NCBI GenBank assembly: GCA_963702565.1 | Contig: CAVPDE010000010.1 | Location: 434,001-498,000 of the forward strand | DNA length: 64,000 nt | Direction of reading: 5' to 3' | Origin: CAVPDE01 sp963702565 | GTDB taxonomy: Bacteria; Desulfobacterota; DSM-4660; Desulfatiglandales; HGW-15 | In this document: in pieces, positions 43,828 to 52,772 of the stretch | Layout of the letters: every line of letters starts with the position of its first letter | Numbering within the stretch: the first letter of the stretch is position 1 | Notes under the pieces: generated by a model | Told to the model about the DNA's origin: nothing | Databases searched by the model: none | Seen by the model: the letters and a program-made list of their open reading frames with translations, nothing else | Translations under genes and position numbers: made by a program

Positions 43828-45293
43828 GTCCTGTGCCCGAGATTCGAGTCACCCGATGCAGCGAGATTCCGGTTCATGAAAAGGGGGACTATGTCCTCTA
43901 CTGGATGACCGCTTTCCGCCGCACTCGATGGAACTTCAGCCTTCAGCACGCTGTGGACTGGGCCAATCGCCTTGCAAAACCTCTTCTCGTGTTCGAAGCC
44001 CTTCGCATAGGCTACCCATGGGCCAGCGACCGCTTTCATCGCTTTGTCATCGACGGCATGGCGGACAACGCCGAGATCCTGAAAAAAATCGGAGTGTCCT
44101 ACTATCCTTACCTTGAACCCTCACCAGATGCGGACAAAGGCCTTCTCGCAGGTCTCGCCGAAAAGGCCTGCCTCGTTGTCACCGACGACTTCCCTGCCTT
44201 TTTTCTACCCCGTATGATCGCCTCCGCCTCGAAGAAGATCCCCGTCTGCATCGAGAAGGTGGATTCCAACGGATTGCTGCCCATGAAGGCTGCGGAAAGG
44301 GTTTTTGCGGCAGCCAAATTCTTCAGGCTTTTTCTGCAGAAGGAGCTTCCTTTGCATCTCTCCGAGTTGCCTGAGGCCGAGCCCCTGAAACGCCTGAAAC
44401 ACAAAGCCCCTGCTCTTCCCCTCAAGGAGATCCTCAAGCGCTGGCCTGCCGCTTCCCCTGAAATCCTCAGCGGAGCGCCTGAGCCCCTGGCCGAATTTCC
44501 TCTGGCCCATGACGTCGGCGTCGTGGATGAGCAAGGAGGAACCGGCAGGGCCTCCAAGAGAATGAAGGGCTTCCTTGACAAAAAACTCTCCCTTTACGAG
44601 GAAAACAGGAATCATCCTGACGAAGACGGGACAAGCGGGCTTTCCCCCTACCTCCATTTCGGCCATCTTTCGGTTCACGAGATCTTTCACCACCTGGCGG
44701 CGAAAGAGGAGTGGGACCTGGATCATCTTCCCAAAAAAGCAACAGGCGGCCGAAACGGGTGGTGGCACATGAGTGAACCGGCAGAAGCCTTTCTCGACGA
44801 ACTGGTGACATGGAGGGAGTTGGGCTTCAACATGTGCCAGCAGAGGCAAGACTTCGATCAATACCTTTCTCTGCCCAGCTGGGCTCGGCAAACTCTGAAA
44901 GACCATGAAGGGGATCAGAGGCGCTATGTTTACCGCCTGGAGGAATTCGAGAGGGCGCAAACCCACGATCCTCTTTGGAACGCCGCTCAGGAACAACTCC
45001 TTCAGGAAGGCCGGATTCACAATTATATCCGAATGGTGTGGGGAAAGAAAATCCTGGAGTGGACGTCCTCTCCTCAAGAAGCGCTCGATATCATGATTGA
45101 ACTCAACAACAAGTACGGTCTCGACGGCAGGGATCCCAATTCCTACACGGGAATCATGTGGGTCCTCGGCAGATATGACAGGCCCTGGGGACCGGAACGA
45201 CCGATCTTCGGCAAAATACGGTACATGAGCTCGGAAAACACCCTGAGGAAACTGCGGGCTGCGGAATACATGGAGAAGTACAAACCCCGGTAG
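43824..45293 (+). CDS. Class II deoxyribodipyrimidine photolyase
   Basis: 489 residues from ATG 43824, overlapping the previous stop by 4 bp. It uses FADH- and blue/near-UV light to split cyclobutane pyrimidine dimers. Class II features are YVLYWMTAFRRTRWNFSLQH near the N-terminus, LSPYLHFGHLSVHEIFHHL, LVTWRELGFNMCQQ, IRMVWGKKILEWTSSPQEA, and the C-terminal NSYTGIMWVLGRYDRPWGPE and RPIFGKIRYMS. A light-dependent enzyme implies that the organism or its ancestors met sunlight, unexpected for a deep anaerobe. Confidence 0.93.
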   Translation: MSPVPEIRVTRCSEIPVHEKGDYVLYWMTAFRRTRWNFSLQHAVDWANRLAKPLLVFEALRIGYPWASDRFHRFVIDGMADNAEILKKIGVSYYPYLEPSPDADKGLLAGLAEKACLVVTDDFPAFFLPRMIASASKKIPVCIEKVDSNGLLPMKAAERVFAAAKFFRLFLQKELPLHLSELPEAEPLKRLKHKAPALPLKEILKRWPAASPEILSGAPEPLAEFPLAHDVGVVDEQGGTGRASKRMKGFLDKKLSLYEENRNHPDEDGTSGLSPYLHFGHLSVHEIFHHLAAKEEWDLDHLPKKATGGRNGWWHMSEPAEAFLDELVTWRELGFNMCQQRQDFDQYLSLPSWARQTLKDHEGDQRRYVYRLEEFERAQTHDPLWNAAQEQLLQEGRIHNYIRMVWGKKILEWTSSPQEALDIMIELNNKYGLDGRDPNSYTGIMWVLGRYDRPWGPERPIFGKIRYMSSENTLRKLRAAEYMEKYKPR

Positions 45294-45302
45294 GCATGCC
45301 TC

Positions 45303-45866
45303 TCAACGCCTCGGCCGAACCCTGTCGTAGGGGAAAGGATAGTACCAGGGTCTCCAGAAAGGATCATACCACCCCCAGGGGTAATAGGGATAAGGGTAGG
45401 GAGCCAGCCGCTCCCTGGTCGTGTCAGGCCAGAGGTAGATTTCTTTGGCCACAACGACGGGATAGGTGTACTGGATCTCTCCAAGAGGCATGGTTCTCTT
45501 TCCGTCAACTTCACCCCCCACGGTCACCTCCCTTCCCTTATTGTAGACGGCGACGTCAAGATAGGAAGGGTAGAGCACCAAAAAGCGACCTTCTGTTCTG
45601 TCCGCCTCTTCGGGCGCTCCAAAGAAATCAGCAGGTTTCTGGAGGACCTCGATCAGTGTTCCCTCTTGCGTATTCTTTGCGTCTATGATCACTCCGGCCC
45701 AAACGACCACAGAGCCTTTGTGGGCGTCCGGGTCTTTAAAGACCTCTCTGAAGGTGAGATTCTTATCGACCTGATCTCTCACCGTCTTCGAAATCACCGG
45801 AGCGCACCCCATGACAAAAAGCATCGCTAAAAGGAGGGTGGTCCGTCCTGGCCATTTGGCACTCAT
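45303..45866 (-). CDS. Slp-family outer-membrane lipoprotein
   Basis: A 187-residue lipoprotein from ATG 45866 (GGAGG ribosome site). The signal peptide ends in the lipobox LFVMGC, so the mature protein starts at C21. Slp-family motifs are SKTVRDQVDKNLTFREVFKD, GSVVVWAGVIIDAKNTQEGT, EGRFLVLYPSYLDVAVYNKG and REVTVGGEVDGKR. The C-terminal tail is rich in Pro, Tyr and Trp (YPYPYYPWGWYDPFWRP). Slp proteins are induced in starvation or acid stress in E. coli; the role here is inferred from the family. Confidence 0.9.
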   Translation of the reverse strand: MSAKWPGRTTLLLAMLFVMGCAPVISKTVRDQVDKNLTFREVFKDPDAHKGSVVVWAGVIIDAKNTQEGTLIEVLQKPADFFGAPEEADRTEGRFLVLYPSYLDVAVYNKGREVTVGGEVDGKRTMPLGEIQYTYPVVVAKEIYLWPDTTRERLAPYPYPYYPWGWYDPFWRPWYYPFPYDRVRPRR

Positions 45867-45918
45867 CTCAGATTCCTCCGCGCTTCTGACGGAAATCTAA
45901 TCATTTCATTCGCCTTCG

Positions 45919-46075
45919 CCAGGCTTGCCCGCCTCGGGTGGGATACCCTGCAGGTTGCTGCAGAGAGGAGTGGCGAGGCGACCGCGCCGTAGCTCGTAAG
46001 AGCGAAGGCGGGCAGGGCTTCGGCGCAATTGCGCTCAAGATATCCCGCAACTTTCTGCGGGGAGCTCCATCAAGA
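45919..46075. repeat. Complex inverted repeats between slp-like gene and mutY
   Basis: cgccaggcttgcccgcct is mirrored by aggcgggcagggcttcggcg, and two hairpins, ccctgcaggttgctgcag and cccgcaactttctgcggg, lie within and at the right end. It fills most of the 290-bp gap; no gene was seen there. Probably a dispersed palindromic element of this genome. Confidence 0.5.
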
Positions 46076-46159
46076 CATAGAAAGGTCTTTCATACAGCTT
46101 TCTCTCTCTGATAGAGTTAGAGGAGTCCTTGTTCAACTCAGAAAGAGCGGAAAACCTTC

Positions 46160-47224
46160 TTGAGCCAACCTCCGATCACTTCAAAACTGCTCCGATGGTA
46201 CGCCCGTCACTCCCGGGATCTGCCTTGGCGGCACACACGGGATCCTTATTCGATCTGGATTTCCGAGATCATGCTTCAGCAAACCCAGGTGGAGACCGTC
46301 ATCCCCTATTATCTCCGCTTTCTCAGGAGATTTACGTCGGTGCGGGCGCTTGCCGAAGCGCGGACTGATGAGGTCCTGAAAATGTGGGAGAACCTTGGCT
46401 ACTATTCCAGAGCGCGAAATCTCCACGCTGCGGCAAAGGAAATCGTTGCCCGATGGGGAGGCAGGCTTCCTCAAAACAGGAAAGACCTCCTGGCCCTTTC
46501 GGGGATCGGAGAATACACCGCTTCCGCCATTCTCAGCATCGCTTTTGCCCTGCCTGTTGCGGCCATAGACGGCAATGTCTCGCGGGTGATCTCCAGGCTT
46601 TTTGCTCTCCCAAGCCCCTTGGGTTCTCCGGAATCCCGGAAACAGGTCCTCGATCTGGCAAATCACCTTCTGAGCAAAAAGCATCCTGGTGCTTCCAATC
46701 AGGCGATCATGGACCTGGGTGCCACCGTGTGTACACCGCGAGCCCCTTCATGCCTGTCCTGTCCCTTGCGGGACCTGTGCAAGGCAAAAGATTTGGAATT
46801 GCAGGAACAGCTTCCTGTTACTAAGAAGAGGCCAACCCTTTCCCACAAGCACGTGACCGCCGCAATCCTCTTGGACCGAAAGAAAAGAGTGCTTGTCGTG
46901 CAGAGACCCGCCTCAGGACTTCTCGGCGGCTTGTGGAAATTCCCAGGAGGGGAAAGAGGAGCGAAAGAGGCTTTGGAAGAGGCTTTGGTTAGAACGGTTC
47001 GAGAAGAGCTTGGCGTAGGGGTCCGTGTGCTGAAGGCGATGGCCTCGGTAAAGCATGCGTACACGCATTTTCGCGTCACCTGTCATGTTTATCGATGTGC
47101 CCTTGTGAGAGGCAGGCCCAAGTCCCTTGAAGGACGTGAGTGGAAATGGGCCTCGGCGGAAGACCTCCAGCGGCTGGCTTTGTCCAAGGCAGAGAGGAAA
47201 ATCCTTGCTGCGCTTCACAGCTGA
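46160..47224 (+). CDS. mutY: A/G-specific adenine glycosylase
   Basis: 354 residues from TTG 46160. It removes adenine mispaired with 8-oxoguanine. The N-terminal helix-hairpin-helix domain has WISEIMLQQTQVETVIPYY with the catalytic glutamate, ALSGIGEYTASAILSIAFAL, and the [4Fe-4S] cysteines in TVCTPRAPSCLSCPLRDLC. The C-terminal part is the NUDIX-like 8-oxoG recognition domain (VVQRPASGLLGGLWKFPGGE). It ends convergently with, and overlaps by 10 bp, the FAD oxidoreductase gene. Confidence 0.94.
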   Translation: MSQPPITSKLLRWYARHSRDLPWRHTRDPYSIWISEIMLQQTQVETVIPYYLRFLRRFTSVRALAEARTDEVLKMWENLGYYSRARNLHAAAKEIVARWGGRLPQNRKDLLALSGIGEYTASAILSIAFALPVAAIDGNVSRVISRLFALPSPLGSPESRKQVLDLANHLLSKKHPGASNQAIMDLGATVCTPRAPSCLSCPLRDLCKAKDLELQEQLPVTKKRPTLSHKHVTAAILLDRKKRVLVVQRPASGLLGGLWKFPGGERGAKEALEEALVRTVREELGVGVRVLKAMASVKHAYTHFRVTCHVYRCALVRGRPKSLEGREWKWASAEDLQRLALSKAERKILAALHS

Positions 47225-48600
47225 CCCGACGTGGCATCCCAGCTCTGCAAAAGCTTTTTGTACTCAGGATCCTCATATCGACTGAGGAGAAAGGCGGGCG
47301 CATAGTCCGGCAACGCACTGCCGCTCACGTGGTTTCCGAGCAGCTCGCCGGCAGCCATGGAGGCCATGATCCCGAATCCGGAAAGAGCCCCCATCACAAA
47401 GGCTCCTCTGACCGGGAGAGGCCCGATCAGGGGCCTGTTCTCCTGGGTCTTGCAGTAGTACCCGCCGTCTACAAAAGGCTTCCCTGCTTTTCCCAGGTAA
47501 ACGGACAACCCTGGAATCATGCCCGCCATTCCCCGAAGCACGATTTCCGCGTACTCCGGGTCGAAGACGGGCGGCCAGACCGGTTCCTGAGGCTTGATGT
47601 CATAGGTCCAAAGAGCCAGGATAGTCTGGCTTCCCTCCCCTCCCTCGGGTCTGAAATGGACCCCACTGGGGAACTCCTCCAGAAGCCACCGTGTGTTATC
47701 GCTTCCCTCCAGCACCTCTCTTTCTTCGTCGGTCCACGGCAGCTTCATCGGGTCTGTCCAGATCATGAGGGGCACATCGCGAGGGATGATTGCCCGGGGA
47801 TCGTTGAAGGCGATTTTCCCGTGGAGTTCGTTGAACACAGGGAAATCCATCCCGATCAGGGCGCCCGCCTGTTTGAGAAGGGGTCCTGCAGCGATCACAA
47901 AAGACCGCGTGGAGATCTCCATCTGATCCTTCTCGCCGGCCACCTGAACGGACTCTACTCCTCCCTTTCCCACACCCACGCCGGACACCCGGCCCATGAG
48001 GAAGTGGGCGCCTGCTCCCTTGGCCTGCTGCAGGAGGTACATTCCCAGCTGCTGCGCACTGAGCCAGCCGCAGCGGCGAACATGGAGCATGGCCATAGCC
48101 GTGTCGTTGATGAAAGGATATTGTTTGCAGACCTTCCCCGGATCCAGGACGAGCTCCGCACCGTTAATACCGGTTTCAAAACCTCTCGGTCTGTACTCCG
48201 GACAGACCGGATCCTCCGGTCTGCCACGGTAAGTCCTGATCGGGCCGGCTCCCAGGTCTGAGATCTCTTTGGCCACCCGCTCCATGACCCGGACCTGCCC
48301 AGGCCTCGCAGTGAGAAAAACATACCCTCTTCGGTTCATGTTGAAATAATTGTCGCTTTCGGCCGCAAGCCGATCCAGGAGATCAATGCTCCGGTTCATG
48401 AAGCGCACCATCGTGTTGCCCGGCCCCGGCCACCAGTTGCGGTAGGCTTCCGTTGATTTGTCGCTTGTAAGCGTCAAAGGAGCCCGCTCGTCCACCAGAA
48501 GGACTTTCCCGATCCCATGCTTGACCGCCAGGTGGTACGCGGCCGATACCCCTGCGATTCCAGCCCCGCAAATGACCACGTCGGCACTGAGCTTTTTCAT
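47215..48600 (-). CDS. FAD-dependent oxidoreductase of the DAO family
   Basis: 461 residues with the dinucleotide-binding motif DVVICGAGIAGVSAAYHLAV and VLLVDERAPLTLTSDKSTEA. The C-terminal half has GGYYCKTQENRPLIGPLPVR and GALSGFGIMASMAAGELLG, typical of the D-amino acid oxidase/sarcosine and glycine oxidase superfamily. It oxidises an amine or related substrate; which one cannot be told. It is monocistronic and convergent with mutY. Confidence 0.88.
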   Translation of the reverse strand: MKKLSADVVICGAGIAGVSAAYHLAVKHGIGKVLLVDERAPLTLTSDKSTEAYRNWWPGPGNTMVRFMNRSIDLLDRLAAESDNYFNMNRRGYVFLTARPGQVRVMERVAKEISDLGAGPIRTYRGRPEDPVCPEYRPRGFETGINGAELVLDPGKVCKQYPFINDTAMAMLHVRRCGWLSAQQLGMYLLQQAKGAGAHFLMGRVSGVGVGKGGVESVQVAGEKDQMEISTRSFVIAAGPLLKQAGALIGMDFPVFNELHGKIAFNDPRAIIPRDVPLMIWTDPMKLPWTDEEREVLEGSDNTRWLLEEFPSGVHFRPEGGEGSQTILALWTYDIKPQEPVWPPVFDPEYAEIVLRGMAGMIPGLSVYLGKAGKPFVDGGYYCKTQENRPLIGPLPVRGAFVMGALSGFGIMASMAAGELLGNHVSGSALPDYAPAFLLSRYEDPEYKKLLQSWDATSGQL

Positions 48601-48740
48601 GGTGATCCTTTCTTCAACGGCTCTTCATCGCAGAGCAATATAGAAAAGCGCTCTGCCTCTGTCAAATCAGGTGTTTCAGGCAGGCCAGGCAGGGTAGGCA
48701 GAAGAAATTCTCCAATAGGGTGGCTAAAAAGCTTTGTCCG

Positions 48741-48935
48741 CAGGTTGCTCAAAAACGTTCAGATGCAAGGCGTCCGACAATTTTTATCCGCTCCGGCGGG
48801 CCGAGGACTGAGTCGTACAGTCCAGTACGTCGCAACGACTTGCCCTGTTAAATCGGCTCCGCCGTCCCGCTGCGCGGGAATTTAACAGGGCGAGGATGAG
48901 GACAACGCCGTAGATGGACGTTTTTCAGCAACCTG
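48741..48935. repeat. Dispersed palindromic element, copy 3 (expanded)
   Basis: It has the same 17-bp ends as copy 1 (caggttgctcaaaaacg at 48741-48757, cgtttttcagcaacctg at 48919-48935) but is 195 bp. The right half carries an extra hairpin with arms gccctgttaaat and atttaacagggc around cggctccgccgtcccgctgcgcggga. CTAG after the right end gives the TAG stop of the sensor kinase at 48936-48938. Confidence 0.85.
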
Positions 48936-50666
48936 CTAGAGATTTTTGGAGATGGAGATATGGAACGCCGCACCTTTCTTGATGGCAGGATCCAGCCACA
49001 CGCGGCCTTTGTGCTGTTCGGCGATTTCCTTGACAATGGCAAGCCCCAGACCGGCCCCCTCCACCTTGCCGGCCATTCTTTTGCGCCTAAAGGGGCCGAA
49101 AAGCGTTGTTGCATCTTCGTCTTTTAAACCGATTCCGTCATCTTCAACCGACAGGATATGGGTGTCCTCCGATTCCTGATAGCTTATCCTGATTTCGCTC
49201 AAATCGTGACCTCCGTACTTCAGGGCATTGTCCACCAGGTTTCTTAAGACTCTCACCATGGAAGTTCTGTCCGCTTTGACTTCCGGGATCGCTTCGGGTT
49301 CGAGCCACCGGATTTGGCGGCCGGCAAGCTCAGGGGCGAACTCTTCTTTCACTGTGTCGACAATGTCTTTGAGTCTCACTTTTTCGATCGAAAGAGGAAC
49401 TTCTTTCGTTTTGATGTAAAGGTTGATCTTCTCCACCAGAGAAGCAATGTGCTCAGACGCCTTCATGATCTGATCGCAATAGGTTCTTCCTCTTTCATCC
49501 AGCCTGTCTTTGGAATATCGGTTGAGGCGTTTCGCCAGACCGTATACGGCAATGGCAGGGTTCTTGAGGTCGTGGGAAACCGAATAGGCGAACATTTTTA
49601 TTTTGTTCGAGCTTTTCACCAGGGCCTCTTCAGCCTTTTCCCGTTCAAACTTGTTCCGCAGGGCTGTAAGACCGTAAGAGATGTCACTCGCCAATTCCTC
49701 CAGGAGATGGACTTCCTCCGCATCGAACGCATCGGGCTCCGTGGCGTAGATATTCAAGGCACCGATCACGTTATCACCTGTCCTTACAGGAAGAGCAATA
49801 GACGAACCGTATCCCCGCCTGACGGCCTCTCCTCTCCACGGAGCAAACCTCGGATCCTTGAGAATATTCTTGCACACGGTCGGCCTGCGTGTTCGGATCG
49901 AAGTCCCTGTGGGACCCCTTCCTCTCTGGGTATCCGCCCAAGTGATGTCCGCCTTCTCCAGGTAGCCCTCTTCAAAGCCCGCTTGCGCCACGGGCCGGAC
50001 GGATTTCTTCTCGTCTTCCTGTGCATAACCAATCCAGGCAAGCCGATATCCTCCCACATCGACGATCATGCGGCTGACTTCAGCCAGGAATTCCTTTTCA
50101 TCCACTGCCCGGGCCATAGCCTGGCTGGATTCTCCCAAAACCTTGAGAGCCCTGTTCACCCGGCGAAGCTCCATCTCAGCGTGTTTTCTAATGGAGATAT
50201 CTCTGTTGCTTGCCCTGCGGCCGAGCCATTCTCCGTCCTTCCCGAAGACGCCCTGACAGTAATGACTGATGAAACGCTCCTCTCCGGTTCTTGTTATAAT
50301 CCTGAAATCCATGTGACGAGCCCCGTGAGTACGAAAATCCTCCAGAACGTGTTTGGTGACGATGGCCTGATCATCGGGATGGACAATGCGGGTTACGAGC
50401 GAGGGATCCGCAATGAATTCCTCACTCCTGTACCCTGTAATTCGTTCGCAGGACGGAGACACATAAAGGTACTTACCGTCAGGAGCCCGCCAGGTTTCCC
50501 AGTCATAGGTGGAATCTGCAAAGGTACGGAATCGTTCTTCACTTCGGCGCAGATCTTCCTCTCGTGACTTGAGCTGGTTTTGCAGGTCTTGCAGTTCAGC
50601 CACTTGGCGTCGCAACGTTTCCAACTCAGCGAGGAGTGTCTCTTTTGTTTTGTCTTTGTCTTTCAT
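48936..50666 (-). CDS. Sensor histidine kinase with PAS and GAF domains
   Basis: 576 residues from ATG 50666 (MKDKDKTKETLL, a common start of this class); GTG 50702 would add 12 residues. It has an N-terminal coiled coil, a PAS domain (residues about 40-165: ERFRTFADSTYDWETWRAPD...RITGYRSEEF), a GAF domain (about 180-335), a HisKA with the phospho-accepting His in FAYSVSHDLKNPAIAVY, and an HATPase with N-box RNLVDNALKYGG, DDGIGLK and GAGLGLAIVKEIAEQHKG. There are no membrane segments, so it is a cytosolic sensor. No response regulator gene is adjacent. The stop codon abuts palindromic element copy 3. Confidence 0.92.
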   Translation of the reverse strand: MKDKDKTKETLLAELETLRRQVAELQDLQNQLKSREEDLRRSEERFRTFADSTYDWETWRAPDGKYLYVSPSCERITGYRSEEFIADPSLVTRIVHPDDQAIVTKHVLEDFRTHGARHMDFRIITRTGEERFISHYCQGVFGKDGEWLGRRASNRDISIRKHAEMELRRVNRALKVLGESSQAMARAVDEKEFLAEVSRMIVDVGGYRLAWIGYAQEDEKKSVRPVAQAGFEEGYLEKADITWADTQRGRGPTGTSIRTRRPTVCKNILKDPRFAPWRGEAVRRGYGSSIALPVRTGDNVIGALNIYATEPDAFDAEEVHLLEELASDISYGLTALRNKFEREKAEEALVKSSNKIKMFAYSVSHDLKNPAIAVYGLAKRLNRYSKDRLDERGRTYCDQIMKASEHIASLVEKINLYIKTKEVPLSIEKVRLKDIVDTVKEEFAPELAGRQIRWLEPEAIPEVKADRTSMVRVLRNLVDNALKYGGHDLSEIRISYQESEDTHILSVEDDGIGLKDEDATTLFGPFRRKRMAGKVEGAGLGLAIVKEIAEQHKGRVWLDPAIKKGAAFHISISKNL

Positions 50667-50986
50667 CGCCTGCACCCAGAGGGATCGATCCGGTCTCTTC
50701 ACAGGGTTTCACGATCCCGGTGTCAGGAGCGTTTGGAATTGGAGCACCGTCGGTCGGACGAAAAGGAAGAAAGGATATTCCGGTTGAGAGATTTCCTGCT
50801 GCAGTAACAACAATATTAAATTTACTTCATAATTTCTTGCGTGGCAAGGACGAAATGACCCACAGTCGTCTCGAAATGACCTAAGGCGTTGCCAAGAATA
50901 GAAAATTAGGACGTTTAAGAAAGCGCTTCAGATCAGAATCCAGGAGGGAAGGATCAAAAAGGATGGAAGGGCGGAAGCTGGCCAGG

Positions 50987-52327
50987 CTATTCGAAAACCG
51001 AAACAACGATTCGATGAATAGCCTCTCGCATTTTGCCCAAGCCGAGGAACGAATCCTCCGCAAGGCTTTTGCTCACTTCTTCGCCTGAAGCCCGAGCAGG
51101 ACCCACGAGCGAACCAAGTTCCTTGCGGATGAAACCCACATTCCATTCTTCCTCCAAGAGATAGTCCGCGCACATGGGTTCTTCGTTGACCGGATGCTCT
51201 TTGAAGTAGTCCTCCAAGGCAAACCGGAGATAACTTTCAAAAAACTTCGCTTTCCCCTCGTAGAAGTCGCGATCCAGTATAAAGAAGCTCAGTTTTGTGG
51301 AGTCCTGGGGCAGCGCCTCAACCGCTTTCAAACAAATCACCCCGGAGCCCAGGACCGCGTTGGTGGACTGCATAATGAGCTTACCCACACAAACCGCCGA
51401 GAGGGTGAACGGAACTCTGAGAACAAGCTCCAAGATCTCTTTAAAAAACGAAAATCTTTTCTCAAACTCCCCTTCCCCATAGCGGGTGATTTCCTTTTCG
51501 CTGCCGCTCCGGATAAAGCTGCATATCACACCCTTGATGGACCATTCCCCGAGGTTGGTGTCTTCCAGGTAAGAGCCGGTGAGATTCACACAACTGAGAT
51601 TGGCCTTTTTCAGGACGCTCCACTTGAGAGTCGAATCCTGCAGATTGGCTCCTTCCAGGTTTGCGCCCGTGAAATCGGCTCCAGTGAGGTCCGCTCCGTG
51701 AAGATTAGCCTTCGCAAGCGAAGCCTGGTTCAGTTTCGCCCTCACCAATCGGCTTCCGCTCAAATTGGCATCCGCAAGATTCGCTCCGCTCAGATCCGCT
51801 TCCTCCAGGTCCGCGCCGAAGAGGTTGGCCCTGCTGAAATCCGCGCTGGCAAGGTCCGCCCTTTTGAGGAGTGCTCTGCCCAGGTTGGCTCCTACCAGAT
51901 TGGCATCCTTCAGGCTCGCCCCGTAAAGGCTGGCTGAATCGAGGATGCCCTCTCGAAGCACCGCTCCATTGAGGTTCGCCTCCCTCAGGTCGGCCTTTGA
52001 AAGATCCGCCTCTCGGAGAATCGCCTGTGCCAGGTTCGCACCAATGAGACCTGCGCCGCGCAGGCTTGCCCCTTTCAGATTCGTTTTTTTGAGGGTTGTG
52101 CCGATCAGGCTTGTCTCTCTGAGATCGGCATTGACGAGAATGGCTCCGCTCAGATCTGCCCCGATCAAGTAGAACCCTCTCAGGTTGGCTCCGATGAGGT
52201 TGGCCTTTCTGAGGCTGGCCCGTTCGCCTCCTTCGCCCCTGAGCCACTTCCTATGGCTCTCTAGGATCTCGGCCAGCGGCCTGTTTTCGTGAGACAGTTC
52301 CTCAATGGTCTTGTACGGAGCGTTCAT
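50987..52327 (-). CDS. Pentapeptide-repeat protein with uncharacterised C-terminal domain
   Basis: A 446-residue protein. Residues about 38-270 consist of some 45 pentapeptide repeats of the A(D/N)LXX type (ADLSGAILVNADLRETSLIG), which form a right-handed quadrilateral beta-helix. The C-terminal ~170 residues (GEGEFEKRFSFFKEILELVL onward, with CADYLLEEEWNVGFIRKELG) are not repetitive and match nothing recognised. There is no signal peptide. Some pentapeptide proteins mimic DNA and protect gyrase; most have no known function. Confidence 0.88.
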   Translation of the reverse strand: MNAPYKTIEELSHENRPLAEILESHRKWLRGEGGERASLRKANLIGANLRGFYLIGADLSGAILVNADLRETSLIGTTLKKTNLKGASLRGAGLIGANLAQAILREADLSKADLREANLNGAVLREGILDSASLYGASLKDANLVGANLGRALLKRADLASADFSRANLFGADLEEADLSGANLADANLSGSRLVRAKLNQASLAKANLHGADLTGADFTGANLEGANLQDSTLKWSVLKKANLSCVNLTGSYLEDTNLGEWSIKGVICSFIRSGSEKEITRYGEGEFEKRFSFFKEILELVLRVPFTLSAVCVGKLIMQSTNAVLGSGVICLKAVEALPQDSTKLSFFILDRDFYEGKAKFFESYLRFALEDYFKEHPVNEEPMCADYLLEEEWNVGFIRKELGSLVGPARASGEEVSKSLAEDSFLGLGKMREAIHRIVVSVFE

Positions 52328-52772
52328 AAAGAGCAGCTGCTCCCATGATTTCCGAAAACCTCAAAAACGGGTTGCCAACTTACTCCACCGTTACACTTTT
52401 TGCAAGGTTTCGGAGTTTATCGATTTCCCTTCCCATACTTCGATCGGCAGATAGATAATCAGCTAAGATTAGAGCAATATGCGTGCCTGAACGGGGATCG
52501 AGAGGAAAAAGGGATTTTTATCTAAAAATATCAATCGGTTTTTACCTTGCTTGTTTCCAGCAGAAGGGACGCGGGTCAGAGATCACCCAGCTCTTAGGGG
52601 TAATTTCATTCCACAAAGTGGCAAAAGTCTACCCACTTTTGGGATTTACAGGGGAAAGCATGTGGTTGAAACGGCTAGGTGCGATGATTGGGTTGAAGAG
52701 GAAAAGGCAGACCGGCTGGAGAGGGTTTGAATCTCTCCAGCCGTCACCGGGGTTCAAAACCAGAACCGTCTT
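52328..52772. other. Intergenic region without a credible gene
   Basis: About 445 bp between two minus-strand genes. It holds the strong hairpin listed separately and a weaker one near 52614-52650 (aaagtgg with ccacttt). The only long frame (52483-52845, plus strand) has no family resemblance or ribosome site, and runs into the SYLF gene antisense, so it is not called. Confidence 0.5.
52713..52743 (-). terminator. Hairpin downstream of the SYLF gene
   Basis: CGGCTGGAGAG and CTCTCCAGCCG make a perfect 11-bp stem with a 9-base loop, 30 bp after the SYLF stop. On the minus strand it is followed by GTCTGCCTTTTCC, so a terminator is likely but the T-run is short. Confidence 0.6.
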
